From assembly GCA_044227505.1 (NCBI GenBank), contig JBGAWP010000002.1, forward strand, positions 62,001 through 126,000: a stretch of DNA of 64,000 nt. Reading direction: 5' to 3'. The position numbers were made by a program, and so were the translations under genes. Source of the stretch: UBA7236 sp044227505. Lineage in GTDB: Bacteria > Bacteroidota > Bacteroidia > Chitinophagales > BACL12. Positions 17,435 to 26,317 of the stretch are shown here, piece by piece. Positions within the stretch are counted from its first letter, which is position 1. Every line of letters begins with the position of its first letter. The notes below the pieces were generated by a model that was given only the letters and a program-made list of their open reading frames with translations, was not told the DNA's origin and ran no database searches.

Positions 17435-18511
17435 TCAACTGCTCCCTTCCCTCATCTTCTCCGCATTCTCCGCCACTTGCAGCGCATCCAGGATCTCCTC
17501 AATATTCCCATTCATCACCTCCGGAAGATTATACATGGTAAGATTTATTCTATGGTCTGTTACTCTGCTTTGCGGAAAATTGTAAGTTCGGATCTTTGCT
17601 GAGCGATCGCCTGTGGAGACCAAAGTTTTACGTGCTTTGGAAATTTTATCCATGTGTTCAGCGTAAAATTTTTCGTAAACACGCGTCCGAAGTACTTTCA
17701 TCGCTTTTGCGCGGTTTTTTATCTGAGAGCGCTCATCCTGGCATTCAGCGATAATTCCGGTTGGTAAATGGGTCATCCGCACGGCACTTTCCGTTTTATT
17801 TACGTGTTGTCCTCCGGCTCCACTCGCTCTGAATACATCCACTTTCACATCACCGGGGTTTATTTCTATATCAAATTCATCCGCTTCGGGTAAAACTGCT
17901 ACCGTTGCAGCACTGGTATGCACACGACCCTGCGACTCCGTTTCAGGAACCCGCTGAACCCGATGTACACCGCTTTCATACTTAAGTTTGCCATATACAT
18001 TTTCACCGGTCACCTCAAAAACGATCTCTTTATAACCACCCTTTTCGGTCTGATTTTCGTTCATTACTTCCAGCTTCCATCCTTGTTTAGCGATAAATCT
18101 GGTGTACATTTCTGCAAGATCGCCGGCAAAAATGGCAGCTTCATCACCACCCGTTCCGGCTCTTATTTCAATAATGGCGTTTTTTTCATCCTCGGGATCC
18201 TTTGGTATCAGCAGTTGTTTGATCTCCTCCTCCAAATTTTCTTTTCTTTCCTCCAATTCCAATAATTCTCCTTTGGCCATATCACGCAACTCATCATCCT
18301 TTGCAGTGTTGAGGATTTGCCTGCTATCCTGAAGATTTCCCAACACCATTTTGTATTCCGCCAACGCCTCCACAACCGGATCCATGTCGCGATAATCCTT
18401 GTTGAGGGATTTATAGCGTTTCATATCACTCATGATCTCAGGATCGCTCAACTGCTCCTGTATGTGCAGCCAACGTTCTTTAATTGCTTCTAATTTTGAC
18501 AAAAGATCCAT
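17435..18511 (-). CDS. prfA: Peptide chain release factor 1
   Basis: 358 residues. The GGQ peptidyl-hydrolysis motif is in GAGGQHVNKTESAVRMTH. The stop-codon recognition tripeptide is PET in RVPETESQGRVHTSAATV, fitting the RF1 PxT pattern and not the RF2 SPF motif. The C-terminal KIRTYNFPQSRVTDHRI is also typical. It recognises UAA and UAG and frees the finished peptide on the ribosome. A TAACTTTG element lies 31 nt upstream of the start. Its stop codon lies close to the GGCTGTTC repeat. Confidence 0.96.
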   Translation of the reverse strand: MDLLSKLEAIKERWLHIQEQLSDPEIMSDMKRYKSLNKDYRDMDPVVEALAEYKMVLGNLQDSRQILNTAKDDELRDMAKGELLELEERKENLEEEIKQLLIPKDPEDEKNAIIEIRAGTGGDEAAIFAGDLAEMYTRFIAKQGWKLEVMNENQTEKGGYKEIVFEVTGENVYGKLKYESGVHRVQRVPETESQGRVHTSAATVAVLPEADEFDIEINPGDVKVDVFRASGAGGQHVNKTESAVRMTHLPTGIIAECQDERSQIKNRAKAMKVLRTRVYEKFYAEHMDKISKARKTLVSTGDRSAKIRTYNFPQSRVTDHRINLTMYNLPEVMNGNIEEILDALQVAENAEKMREGSS

Positions 18512-18542
18512 GAATAATTTTTGGGTGATGTGCTAACCCTTG

Positions 18543-18550
18543 CAAAGTTA
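18543..18550 (-). promoter_or_regulatory. -7 promoter element TAACTTTG for prfA
   Basis: Perfect TAnnTTTG match in the 51-bp gap upstream of prfA, 31 nt before its ATG. It suggests prfA can be transcribed separately from the upstream genes. Confidence 0.55.
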
Positions 18551-18562
18551 ATTAATGCAAGG

Positions 18563-19366
18563 CTAACGATTAATTATCTGATAAGCAGATATACCTTCCG
18601 CAGTTCGTAAAAATATTTTATCGCCAACCAGGTTTGTTTGTAAACTATTTATTTCAGGCAAAGGATATAATAATTCAATTTGTGATTGAAAAATATATAA
18701 GGAAAAATCGTTTTCTAAAGTACATAAATAAAATTTCTCATTAACCTGATCAGGGGTATTTGGGATCTCGCTGATCATATAAATATAATTTGCGTAATTG
18801 TCAAAAACCAGTAACCCCCGTGTTGTGGTGTATAGATATATTTTATTATTTACACTGAATAACTTAGGTTCCTGTATGGAAAACTCAAATAATTGATCAA
18901 AGGCTTCACTTTCCGCATTTACATTCCCACTTTCATCCAACTTAATTAATTTCCTGCTCAGGTCGTCGTACATCCAGACAAAATCACTTTCGTTTTCCTT
19001 GCAAATGGCTGTAGGTTGATAATTGTTTTTATTGATATTATTGCTCAGTTTTATTACAGTCAATTCGGCTAATTTATTATCTAAAAATATTACAGTATTA
19101 TAATCCTTATAAAAGATCAACACCTTTAAGGCATTGGAAGCATCAATTAAAGTTGGATTTCCGAATTGTTTATTGCTATAACTTCTTTCAGTAGAATCAA
19201 TATAATTAAATTGAATGATCTCTTGTTTATCGTTGATGTAATATATATTAAATAAATTATCCGTAGTGAAAAAAGTACTTGTAACGTTTATTTTTAATAT
19301 CAGCGAATCTTCTCCAAAACAATTTAGAGAAAAACAAAAAAGAAATATGAAAATACTATTTTTCAT
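18563..19366 (-). CDS. Secreted protein of unknown function, propeller-like
   Basis: 267 residues. Residues 1-18 form a signal peptide (IFIFLFCFSLNCFG). I do not recognise a family. The rest is a series of short hydrophobic beta-strand pairs with recurring aromatic positions (FVWMYDDLSRKLIKLDESGN, IYLYTTTRGLLVFDNYANYIYMI), like a small beta-propeller of the kind that reads out periplasmic state; no catalytic motif is visible. There is no sorting domain. It overlaps the 3' end of the LpxH-like gene by 11 bp, so it is probably in the same transcript. Confidence 0.7.
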   Translation of the reverse strand: MKNSIFIFLFCFSLNCFGEDSLILKINVTSTFFTTDNLFNIYYINDKQEIIQFNYIDSTERSYSNKQFGNPTLIDASNALKVLIFYKDYNTVIFLDNKLAELTVIKLSNNINKNNYQPTAICKENESDFVWMYDDLSRKLIKLDESGNVNAESEAFDQLFEFSIQEPKLFSVNNKIYLYTTTRGLLVFDNYANYIYMISEIPNTPDQVNEKFYLCTLENDFSLYIFQSQIELLYPLPEINSLQTNLVGDKIFLRTAEGISAYQIINR

Positions 19367-20099
19367 AATATTTTAAAGTGCAGGTGCTGCCATCAAATTC
19401 CGCGTACGAATTAAATACTATCCAGTCGCCTAAATTAATGAACGAACTGTTTTCTCCAATTGGTATCTGAATTGCAATATGCCTGTGTCCGAATAAAAAA
19501 TAATCGATATGCTCCTTTTTCAATATCTCCTTTGCATAAATGATCTGCCATTCTTTATCCTCCCCTAAAAATTTTCTTTCCACATTTAACATTCTGCTGT
19601 TATAGGAGAAGTATCGGGCAATTTTAAAGGCGAGATAAGGGTGTAACATCGCGAACAATCGTTGTGCCAGCCAGCTTTTGAAAATTTTTTTCATGAATTT
19701 GAAACCCTTGTCGCCGGGACCTATCCCATCACCGTGACCGATATAAAATTTTTTGCCATTCGCTTCCAATTGTATTGGTTTGTGATGCACCGGAATTTTT
19801 ATTTCCTGTTCAAAATATCCAAACATCCACAAGTCGTGATTGCCGGTAAATATTTGTATGTCTATTCCACTATCTTTTAATTCGGCGAGTTTTCCTAATA
19901 ACCTTACAAATCCTCTCGGTACTACATGTTTATATTCAAACCAAAAATCAAAAAGATCACCTATCAAAAAAATTTGTTTGGCATCTGCTTTAATTTCATC
20001 CAGCCAGCGCACAATTTTTTTCTCTCTGATAAGACTGGAAGCGTGATCGGGAATGCCGAGGTGAAAATCGGAAGCGAAATAAATTTTTGTTCTTTCCAT
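19356..20099 (-). CDS. lpxH: UDP-2,3-diacylglucosamine diphosphatase-like metallophosphoesterase
   Basis: 247 residues from the ATG at 20099. Metal ligands are present in order: ASDFHLG, IGDLFDFW, TGNHD, HGDGIGPGD and FGHRH, the LpxH pattern of a calcineurin-like phosphoesterase. LpxH cleaves UDP-2,3-diacylglucosamine to lipid X and UMP on the cytoplasmic face of the inner membrane, a core lipid A step. Nine extra upstream codons are possible but add nothing conserved and would overlap the LUD gene. It overlaps the propeller-like gene downstream. Confidence 0.88.
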   Translation of the reverse strand: MERTKIYFASDFHLGIPDHASSLIREKKIVRWLDEIKADAKQIFLIGDLFDFWFEYKHVVPRGFVRLLGKLAELKDSGIDIQIFTGNHDLWMFGYFEQEIKIPVHHKPIQLEANGKKFYIGHGDGIGPGDKGFKFMKKIFKSWLAQRLFAMLHPYLAFKIARYFSYNSRMLNVERKFLGEDKEWQIIYAKEILKKEHIDYFLFGHRHIAIQIPIGENSSFINLGDWIVFNSYAEFDGSTCTLKYYEK

Positions 20100-20106
20100 C
20101 CGCTGA

Positions 20107-20757
20107 TTATACCGGCCAGTTATCAATTAAAAAAACATATACTTCTTTAGGTCCGTGTGCACCTAATACTAAAGTTTTTTCTATATCTGCTGTACGGCTC
20201 GGACCCGTATTCAAATTTACCATGGAAGGAAAATTGCCATCGTATTTTTTTCTGATGGCTGCAAATCCTTCGTGAATATCTAATACTAATTGTTTTGTAG
20301 ATGCAATTACAATATTTACTTCAGGAAAAATAGGTAAAGTTCTTCCGCTTTGCTGCCGGCTTGAAATTAAAATAGAACCCGTGCGTGCAATTAATGCTTC
20401 ACATAACATAATTCCTGCATCCGCTTCCAAAACCGATGCATTATTTTCATATTGAATAAATTGATTGCGATCGAATAATTCATGTAATTGTTTTTCAGGA
20501 CATACAATATGTGCCCAGGCTTTTTGCGTAACCAATTCTTTTAGTGTGTCAACACATTCTTTTTCATTTTCACAAAAAACAAATTGCCCCGAAACCGCCG
20601 TAAAGGCCTCTGCAAAAATTATTTCCAACGCTTCGTTCTCTATTGCATAAAATGAATCGTTGGTCTCCAGATTTGCATAAGGTTGTTTAGTTTGATGCAA
20701 TAGTGCGCTCCGCACATTACTGAGTATTTTTTCTTTGGCGGATAGTATTTTTGCCAT
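20107..20757 (-). CDS. LUD-domain protein (LutC/YkgG family)
   Basis: 216 residues, typical of LutC. The family motif GPSRTADIEKTLVLGAHGPKE is near the C-terminus, with ALIARTGSILISSRQQSGR in the middle. In species with a full LutABC set this subunit takes part in L-lactate oxidation, but LutA and LutB are not encoded here, and solitary LUD proteins in Bacteroidota have no settled role. It ends 7 bp before the LpxH-like gene and probably starts that run. Confidence 0.85.
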   Translation of the reverse strand: MAKILSAKEKILSNVRSALLHQTKQPYANLETNDSFYAIENEALEIIFAEAFTAVSGQFVFCENEKECVDTLKELVTQKAWAHIVCPEKQLHELFDRNQFIQYENNASVLEADAGIMLCEALIARTGSILISSRQQSGRTLPIFPEVNIVIASTKQLVLDIHEGFAAIRKKYDGNFPSMVNLNTGPSRTADIEKTLVLGAHGPKEVYVFLIDNWPV

Positions 20758-20845
20758 TGGAGATTATATTTTTAATTTCTTAAAGGAATTTAAAATTATT
20801 TAATGTGCTTCAAAAATAAATAAAAATAAACACTTTCGCGCTGTG

Positions 20846-23203
20846 TCACTCCTTTACAAACACAATCGCGGCTTCGTTATCCACTGATCTGAGTTTTAAT
20901 ACATAAGCCCCTGGGGCAAATTTGCTGATATTCACAGTGTAAAATACTTGAATGTTTTGTGTTGAGAAAATTATGCTACCCGTAATATTTAATATCTCTA
21001 TAACCAATTTTTCACTACCCGAAAATTCGATATTGAGCGTTTCACTTGCTGGGTTTGGATATACATTAAGTTGTGATAAAAGTACATTATTCATTTCCAG
21101 ACCTTCATCTGTCAGCCCATTACAATCATCATCTGCTCCGTTTAATATTTCAGGTGCTCCCGGATAAATGTCCGGGTTGGCATCATCACAATCGCTGTTA
21201 TTTTCCACAAAACCTTCCGGCAGCTCGCAACTGAGTGAATCCACAGCAATATTGCCGTAAGCATCGCTATCGGCATCTTCAAAAGATAAAATATAGGTTA
21301 AATTATCATCAGCAATTCCGTCACAATCATCATCCAGATAATTACAAATTTCTTCAGCACCGGTATAGATGTTATTATTTGCATCATTACAATCGGTGGA
21401 ATCCAAAACATACCCTAAAACTTCTTCAAAACAGGAGCTTATATAAATATCGGAATCACCAAACCCGTCCCCATCTGCATCAATAAAAAAAGTATAAAAA
21501 ACCAATCCTTCATCAATATCCGTATTGCAATTATCATCCAACGCATTGCATATTTCAATTGCAGTCGGGTGTATCAAAATATTTGCATCATTACAATCGG
21601 TGCTATCCAAGACAAAACCACCCAATGTAAAACAGGAAACAGAATCATTTAATACATCACCAAATCCATCATTATCTGTATCCATAAACCAATGAAACGC
21701 AGTTACATCTTCATCTGTTAAACCATTACAGTTATCATCAATGGCATTACAAATATCTGTTGCAGTTGGGAAGATCAAATTATTTGTATCATCACAATCT
21801 GTGCTGTCGTTAACAAAACCGATTGGCATATTGCAGGCAATTGAATCCAAATCAATATCTCCGAATCCATCACCATCGGCATCAGCATAAAAAACAGTAT
21901 TACAATAACCAAGTTTTACGATCCAAACATCACCGCCATACCCTATAGGCCCATGATAACCCGAAACATCAAAATCGTTTCCGGTGGTGTATCCAGCTAC
22001 TACTAAGTCGTTATCATTTACAGAAATTATGTCAAATGCTTTTTCCCCCTCAGAACTCCCTAAATTTTTTTGCCATTCCAAGACTCCGGTTAAATCCAGT
22101 TTAACTACCCAAAAATCACTTTCCCCGAAATTTTCTGTTAAATCTAAATTATCGGAGATAGAGAATCCAGCAACTATATAACCTGAATCAACAACTTGTA
22201 TTACCACATTTGCTTCCTCTGCACTTGTACCGCCTAAAGGCAATTGCCAGTTAATATTTCCAACACTATCCAATTTCAACACCCACCAATCAGTTGGTCC
22301 GCCGTGAAAACCGGATACGTCTCCATTATAAGAATCGGTTTGCCCGGCAACAATAAATCCTCCATCCATGGTAGGTTTAACAGAACAGGCAAGTTCATAT
22401 CCTGTTCCTCCATAGTTTCTTTCCCATTCGATATTTCCCAACGGATCAATTTTAACCACCCAAAAATCCCAAAATCCATAGTTATCGGAAACATCACCAT
22501 CAGAGGATTCAGACCTTCCGGCAATTATATAACCACCATCAAGTGTTTGTGCAATCGAATTGGCGTAGTCATAGTCTGAACCTCCATAACATTTTTGCCA
22601 TTCGATATTTGCATTTTCGTCAAGTTTTACGACCCAATAGTCGTGGTTACCATGGTTTCCTGTAACATCACCATCATATGAAGATCCTGTTGAGCCTGAC
22701 ATCATAAATCCTCCGTCTTGCGTATTGATAATACAATAACCATATTCATCGCCACTGCCTCCGTAGGAGCGATCCCAAAGTAATTCACCGGTGTTGGAAA
22801 ATTTTACCAGCCAAAAATCAGATGCTCCTTTAGGAGCCGATATATCTCCATCCTCTGAAGTTGATTGTCCTAACATTAAATATTCACCACTTGTAGTAAT
22901 TACACCGGAAGCCCCAATTTCAAAAGAGGAACCACCAACGGATCTTTGCCATTCAACATTACGATTTGAATCTAATTTCAAGACCCAATAATCCGTATAT
23001 CCATTATCTTCAGTTACATCACCATCGATCCCTGAAGAGCCCCCAAAAATAATAAAGCCATTATCTGAAGTTTGTTTTATTTCATAGGCCCCCTCTGCAA
23101 ATATACCCCCAAAACACTTCTGCCAAATAATATCCGGAGCCTGCCCAAAGGCAGAGAACCTGGCATTTGGGACTAATAATATTAACAAAAACAAATTTTT
23201 CAT
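20846..23203 (-). CDS. T9SS cargo: seven-repeat propeller plus four MopE-like metal-binding repeats
   Basis: 785 residues from the ATG at 23203; a TTG nine bases upstream is less likely. It has a signal peptide, then seven repeats of about 58 residues, each with the pattern GG...DGGFIIAG...DGDV...DFWVVKLD..GNIEWQ, fitting a seven-bladed beta-propeller. Four repeats follow of the type DADGDGFGD...DCDD...P.A.EICN..DDNCNG..DE, the acidic, Cys-containing putative metal-binding MopE-type motif. The C-terminal 80 residues are a T9SS type A sorting domain (NVYPNPASETLNIEF). It is a surface or released protein; calcium or copper binding is inference from the family. Confidence 0.9.
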   Translation of the reverse strand: MKNLFLLILLVPNARFSAFGQAPDIIWQKCFGGIFAEGAYEIKQTSDNGFIIFGGSSGIDGDVTEDNGYTDYWVLKLDSNRNVEWQRSVGGSSFEIGASGVITTSGEYLMLGQSTSEDGDISAPKGASDFWLVKFSNTGELLWDRSYGGSGDEYGYCIINTQDGGFMMSGSTGSSYDGDVTGNHGNHDYWVVKLDENANIEWQKCYGGSDYDYANSIAQTLDGGYIIAGRSESSDGDVSDNYGFWDFWVVKIDPLGNIEWERNYGGTGYELACSVKPTMDGGFIVAGQTDSYNGDVSGFHGGPTDWWVLKLDSVGNINWQLPLGGTSAEEANVVIQVVDSGYIVAGFSISDNLDLTENFGESDFWVVKLDLTGVLEWQKNLGSSEGEKAFDIISVNDNDLVVAGYTTGNDFDVSGYHGPIGYGGDVWIVKLGYCNTVFYADADGDGFGDIDLDSIACNMPIGFVNDSTDCDDTNNLIFPTATDICNAIDDNCNGLTDEDVTAFHWFMDTDNDGFGDVLNDSVSCFTLGGFVLDSTDCNDANILIHPTAIEICNALDDNCNTDIDEGLVFYTFFIDADGDGFGDSDIYISSCFEEVLGYVLDSTDCNDANNNIYTGAEEICNYLDDDCDGIADDNLTYILSFEDADSDAYGNIAVDSLSCELPEGFVENNSDCDDANPDIYPGAPEILNGADDDCNGLTDEGLEMNNVLLSQLNVYPNPASETLNIEFSGSEKLVIEILNITGSIIFSTQNIQVFYTVNISKFAPGAYVLKLRSVDNEAAIVFVKE

Positions 23204-23363
23204 TCCCGGCAAAATGTTGTTTATCTTAAATAAAGTTAGTCAATTATTTGCATTTGTAAAAACAAATGCTTAAATCTGCATGGGCTTACACTCATTTCAT
23301 CTGCTTTTAAGGCTTCAAGTAACTTATAAATATAATTTGTTAAATCTTTAAAATCTACCGCTT

Positions 23364-25601
23364 ATGAAAAACTCGACATTTTATTTCAGGGGTAATTACA
23401 GGTATCCTAAAATATTGATTTGCACCTTTTTTGTTGTATTAGTATTTACTAACAAATGCAGTTTGTTTTCAACTAACTCAATTTTCTATTCAGATAATCC
23501 GGATTTAATTGTTTCTTCACCTGATACCATTCCGCCGGATACCACAGCCATTTTTACTGAAGGTGACACTCTGGAAACTTATATGGACGGTGTGAGTATT
23601 GTGCATATTTTATATGAGGATACCTCTGCAGCGCAAGACAGTATGGAAATGTTACTATGGGAATTCACTGATAACCAACCGCATATTTTGGTGGAGTTTT
23701 CCGATAATGCAGCACCCATTCAACAGGGTATGTTTGGTTTTAATATCGGTAATATTTTTTTACCCGGTCACGCCTATGAACCCGAATTTGAAGAAGCATA
23801 CGGGGAAGACCCGACACCTTTTGATCTGCTAAGTGCTTTGAGACCAAATGTATTGCGTTTTCCTGCCGGACAATCAGCCACCTTTATGCAACCACTGGGT
23901 TCCCCTTTTACCAGTGATGAAGGAAATGCTAATTATGGAAATTTGAACGGAGGGTACGGATATGACATTGAAAGTGTTATTGGGTATTATGATATGAGTG
24001 ATGGTGGGATAGACGCATTTGAATTTCCGATAGTGGACATGGTTGATTTATTGGCTCAAATTGAAGATGATATGTATGATCCTATCGGTAGTTGTGAAAG
24101 TTGTATAGATTGGATCGATGGAGATCAAATTAAGGATTTTGAAGATAAATATCGCCTTTGGCACGATCAGGTGAATTTTGATCCGACAGGGTTGGATATT
24201 GAAGAGATGGATGAACTGTACATTAATGATTTTATAAGATTAATTGAAAAAATTGAAGATGAAAACCCGGGTCATGTTGTAGATGTAATTTATTGTGCTG
24301 ATATATTAAGTCAGACCGCTGATGATCTGGTAAATGTAATTACATACCTGCGCACAAATACAATACACAATGTAAATGTTGTTGGCGTGGAACTCGGCAA
24401 CGAAGTGTATGCGGAATTTTTTGCTAAAACAGTTGGGTTCACTACAACCACCCCCGAAGATTTTGAAGAGTATTATGAAGCAAATGATTTTGAACATTAT
24501 TGGAAGTATATTAATGGTGATGATTATACCGGATTGGACGGATGGTCAAATGCGGAGTTGGAAGATGCCATGCCGGATGACGTGGAAACAGATCATGATT
24601 TTATACTTAAGCTAAAAGATAATGAAGATACGTATGATATTAAAATAGGATTACCTGCACGTCCACATAGATCATGCGATGAATTTATTTTTATTTATGA
24701 AGATCCAAGAGATGAGGTATTACCTGATCCCTTTACTGAACCTTGTCCTTACCCCCAATGGAATATTGATATGACAGCATACTATGCAGAAGAAGTTTTT
24801 TCAGGACCTGCGGATAGTTATCTGTATTCTTTTGATGCAGTAAACATTCACAACTATATAACACCAAGATCATCTACCTTTTTAAATTCTCATTACAGGG
24901 ATATTATTTTACCACCCGATGATAATTGTCTTGACGGCGATTATACTTTTGATACGGATCTTGAATTTTATGATGACGGAGTCTGGGATTTTACCGATAT
25001 GGACGAAAGGCTGGAATGTGCCTATTACGGTTTAATAGGGCTAGGAAATCTGCCTGGTAATTTTCATCAGGCAATTAAATCCAAAATTGAAGCTGCTCAG
25101 GCAGATCATGCAAATTATTTAAAATTTCTTGCAACGGATGATGGTCCTGAAGTAAAAGAACTTTGGTCAACCGAATATGCAGTGAGTGCGAATGAAAAGG
25201 ATCCTGAAGCTGCACCTTTTATCGGAGTAGTTGCAAATAGTTTTTTACAAGCATATGTAACACAAGAATGGATGATGAAGAATATCAAAATGAATTTTAT
25301 TGCAGCTGCACGCGATAATTTTTTTACTTATGCAACCTTGCAAAATTTTCTTGGAGCTGTTGCAACGGATCTGATGACTCCAACCGAACTTCAAGATCAA
25401 CTTGAACTTGGAATAATAGATGATTGTGAAGACGAAGAAGTGCCCAACCATTATGCGCCCAGAATAACCTATCACGCTATGAACTTAATGAAGGAGGTGT
25501 TTAATGGTAGTTATCAATATTTAAAAACAACAACCACCATGTATAGTGGTAATCCTAATCTGCCTCCTACGTATTTATTATACCATCAGCAAAAAAAGTG
25601 A
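23364..25601 (+). CDS. Secreted clan-A glycoside-hydrolase-like protein, N-terminal part of a frameshifted gene
   Basis: 745 residues with an N-terminal signal or anchor segment (ILICTFFVVLVF). The body looks like a TIM-barrel glycosidase of the GH39/GH51/GH79 kind: LRFPAGQSATF early, GVELGNEVYAEF with the Asn346-Glu347 acid/base pair, and ELWSTEYAV with Glu604 as the likely nucleophile. The family call is inference. The reading frame ends QQKK-stop at an A7 tract, and its natural continuation lies in the -1 frame (25598-26221), which carries the rest of the domain and the sorting signal. Without the shift the protein lacks its T9SS domain. Confidence 0.75.
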   Translation: MKNSTFYFRGNYRYPKILICTFFVVLVFTNKCSLFSTNSIFYSDNPDLIVSSPDTIPPDTTAIFTEGDTLETYMDGVSIVHILYEDTSAAQDSMEMLLWEFTDNQPHILVEFSDNAAPIQQGMFGFNIGNIFLPGHAYEPEFEEAYGEDPTPFDLLSALRPNVLRFPAGQSATFMQPLGSPFTSDEGNANYGNLNGGYGYDIESVIGYYDMSDGGIDAFEFPIVDMVDLLAQIEDDMYDPIGSCESCIDWIDGDQIKDFEDKYRLWHDQVNFDPTGLDIEEMDELYINDFIRLIEKIEDENPGHVVDVIYCADILSQTADDLVNVITYLRTNTIHNVNVVGVELGNEVYAEFFAKTVGFTTTTPEDFEEYYEANDFEHYWKYINGDDYTGLDGWSNAELEDAMPDDVETDHDFILKLKDNEDTYDIKIGLPARPHRSCDEFIFIYEDPRDEVLPDPFTEPCPYPQWNIDMTAYYAEEVFSGPADSYLYSFDAVNIHNYITPRSSTFLNSHYRDIILPPDDNCLDGDYTFDTDLEFYDDGVWDFTDMDERLECAYYGLIGLGNLPGNFHQAIKSKIEAAQADHANYLKFLATDDGPEVKELWSTEYAVSANEKDPEAAPFIGVVANSFLQAYVTQEWMMKNIKMNFIAAARDNFFTYATLQNFLGAVATDLMTPTELQDQLELGIIDDCEDEEVPNHYAPRITYHAMNLMKEVFNGSYQYLKTTTTMYSGNPNLPPTYLLYHQQKK
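25592..25598 (+). other. Slippery heptamer A AAA AAG at the frameshift
   Basis: Zero-frame codons CAA AAA AAG TGA. A -1 slip of both tRNAs gives GTG ATC GTT and an uninterrupted protein. This heptamer is the one used in E. coli dnaX. No strong upstream Shine-Dalgarno stimulator or downstream hairpin is obvious, so an indel or a sequencing error remains equally possible. Confidence 0.7.
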
Positions 25602-26221
25602 TCGTTGCCTATTCCAACACACGAAATACCACCCAAACCTATTATCTGGATCCGGATGAAGTAACCGGTTTTTATCCCGGATATGAAGTTTCGCTCAATG
25701 AAAATGAGATCAGGATTTTTTCAGTTGATGCCGACCAACTATATTCCACTTCCGGAAGAAGTACACTTTTCGATATCAATACTTTTTATGATGCATGCAG
25801 CACTGGTTATGTTAATCGGTATGAAATAACTACCACCTCCATCGAATCCAATACCGGAACCTGTTCCGGAGCTTGGGGTGTTGAAGATGGAGTCTGTGTT
25901 AAAGTACCTGCCAATTCCTGTGGTTATTTTATCATAGATATGGAAACCTATGCTAAATTGGGTATGAATACAGACATCTATTCAATTTATCCAAATCCCG
26001 CATCCAACTTTTTTACATTATTATATACTGATCAGGAATTTAATACCGGTGATGATGTAAAAATTGATATCTATTCCATAGCAGGTGCTTTTCAAAAAAC
26101 ATCTATAATTAATGCAGGAGCAAATGTAGATATTTCTGATCTTCCGGTAGGTGTTTATTTATTGAATATTTCTCAAAATGGTATTGAACAGGAAAATGAG
26201 ATTTTGGTGAAGATGAAATAA
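25598..26221 (+). CDS. C-terminal part of the frameshifted glycosidase-like gene, with T9SS domain
   Basis: 207 residues with a nominal GTG start inside the A-tract, so it is unlikely to be an independent gene. It has no signal peptide, and its first residues (VIVAYSNTRNTTQTYYLDP) continue the preceding beta domain, as in the C-terminal beta-sandwich of clan-A glycosidases. The last 80 residues are a T9SS type A sorting domain (SIYPNPASNFFTLLY to VGVYLLNIS). It is read by joining to 23364-25601 with a -1 shift, giving about 950 residues. Confidence 0.75.
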   Translation: MIVAYSNTRNTTQTYYLDPDEVTGFYPGYEVSLNENEIRIFSVDADQLYSTSGRSTLFDINTFYDACSTGYVNRYEITTTSIESNTGTCSGAWGVEDGVCVKVPANSCGYFIIDMETYAKLGMNTDIYSIYPNPASNFFTLLYTDQEFNTGDDVKIDIYSIAGAFQKTSIINAGANVDISDLPVGVYLLNISQNGIEQENEILVKMK

Positions 26222-26236
26222 TAAAATTGCATTTTA

Positions 26237-26272
26237 AATAAAAGGTTGCCCAATTTTGAGCAGCCTTTTATT
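26237..26272. terminator. Bidirectional intrinsic terminator
   Basis: AATAAAAGGTTGC pairs with GCAGCCTTTTATT (one wobble) around a 10-nt loop. It lies between the convergent glycosidase-like gene and ftsH. Confidence 0.8.
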
Positions 26273-26317
26273 ATTTATGGTATTTATTTTTATTTGTTAA
26301 ACATTGATTTAATTAAA

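Noticed and set aside
17435..18511. PET tripeptide in RF1 as an altered stop-codon code
   Set aside because: The RF1 recognition motif is PxT and tolerates several middle residues; the genes here use TAA, TAG and TGA normally.
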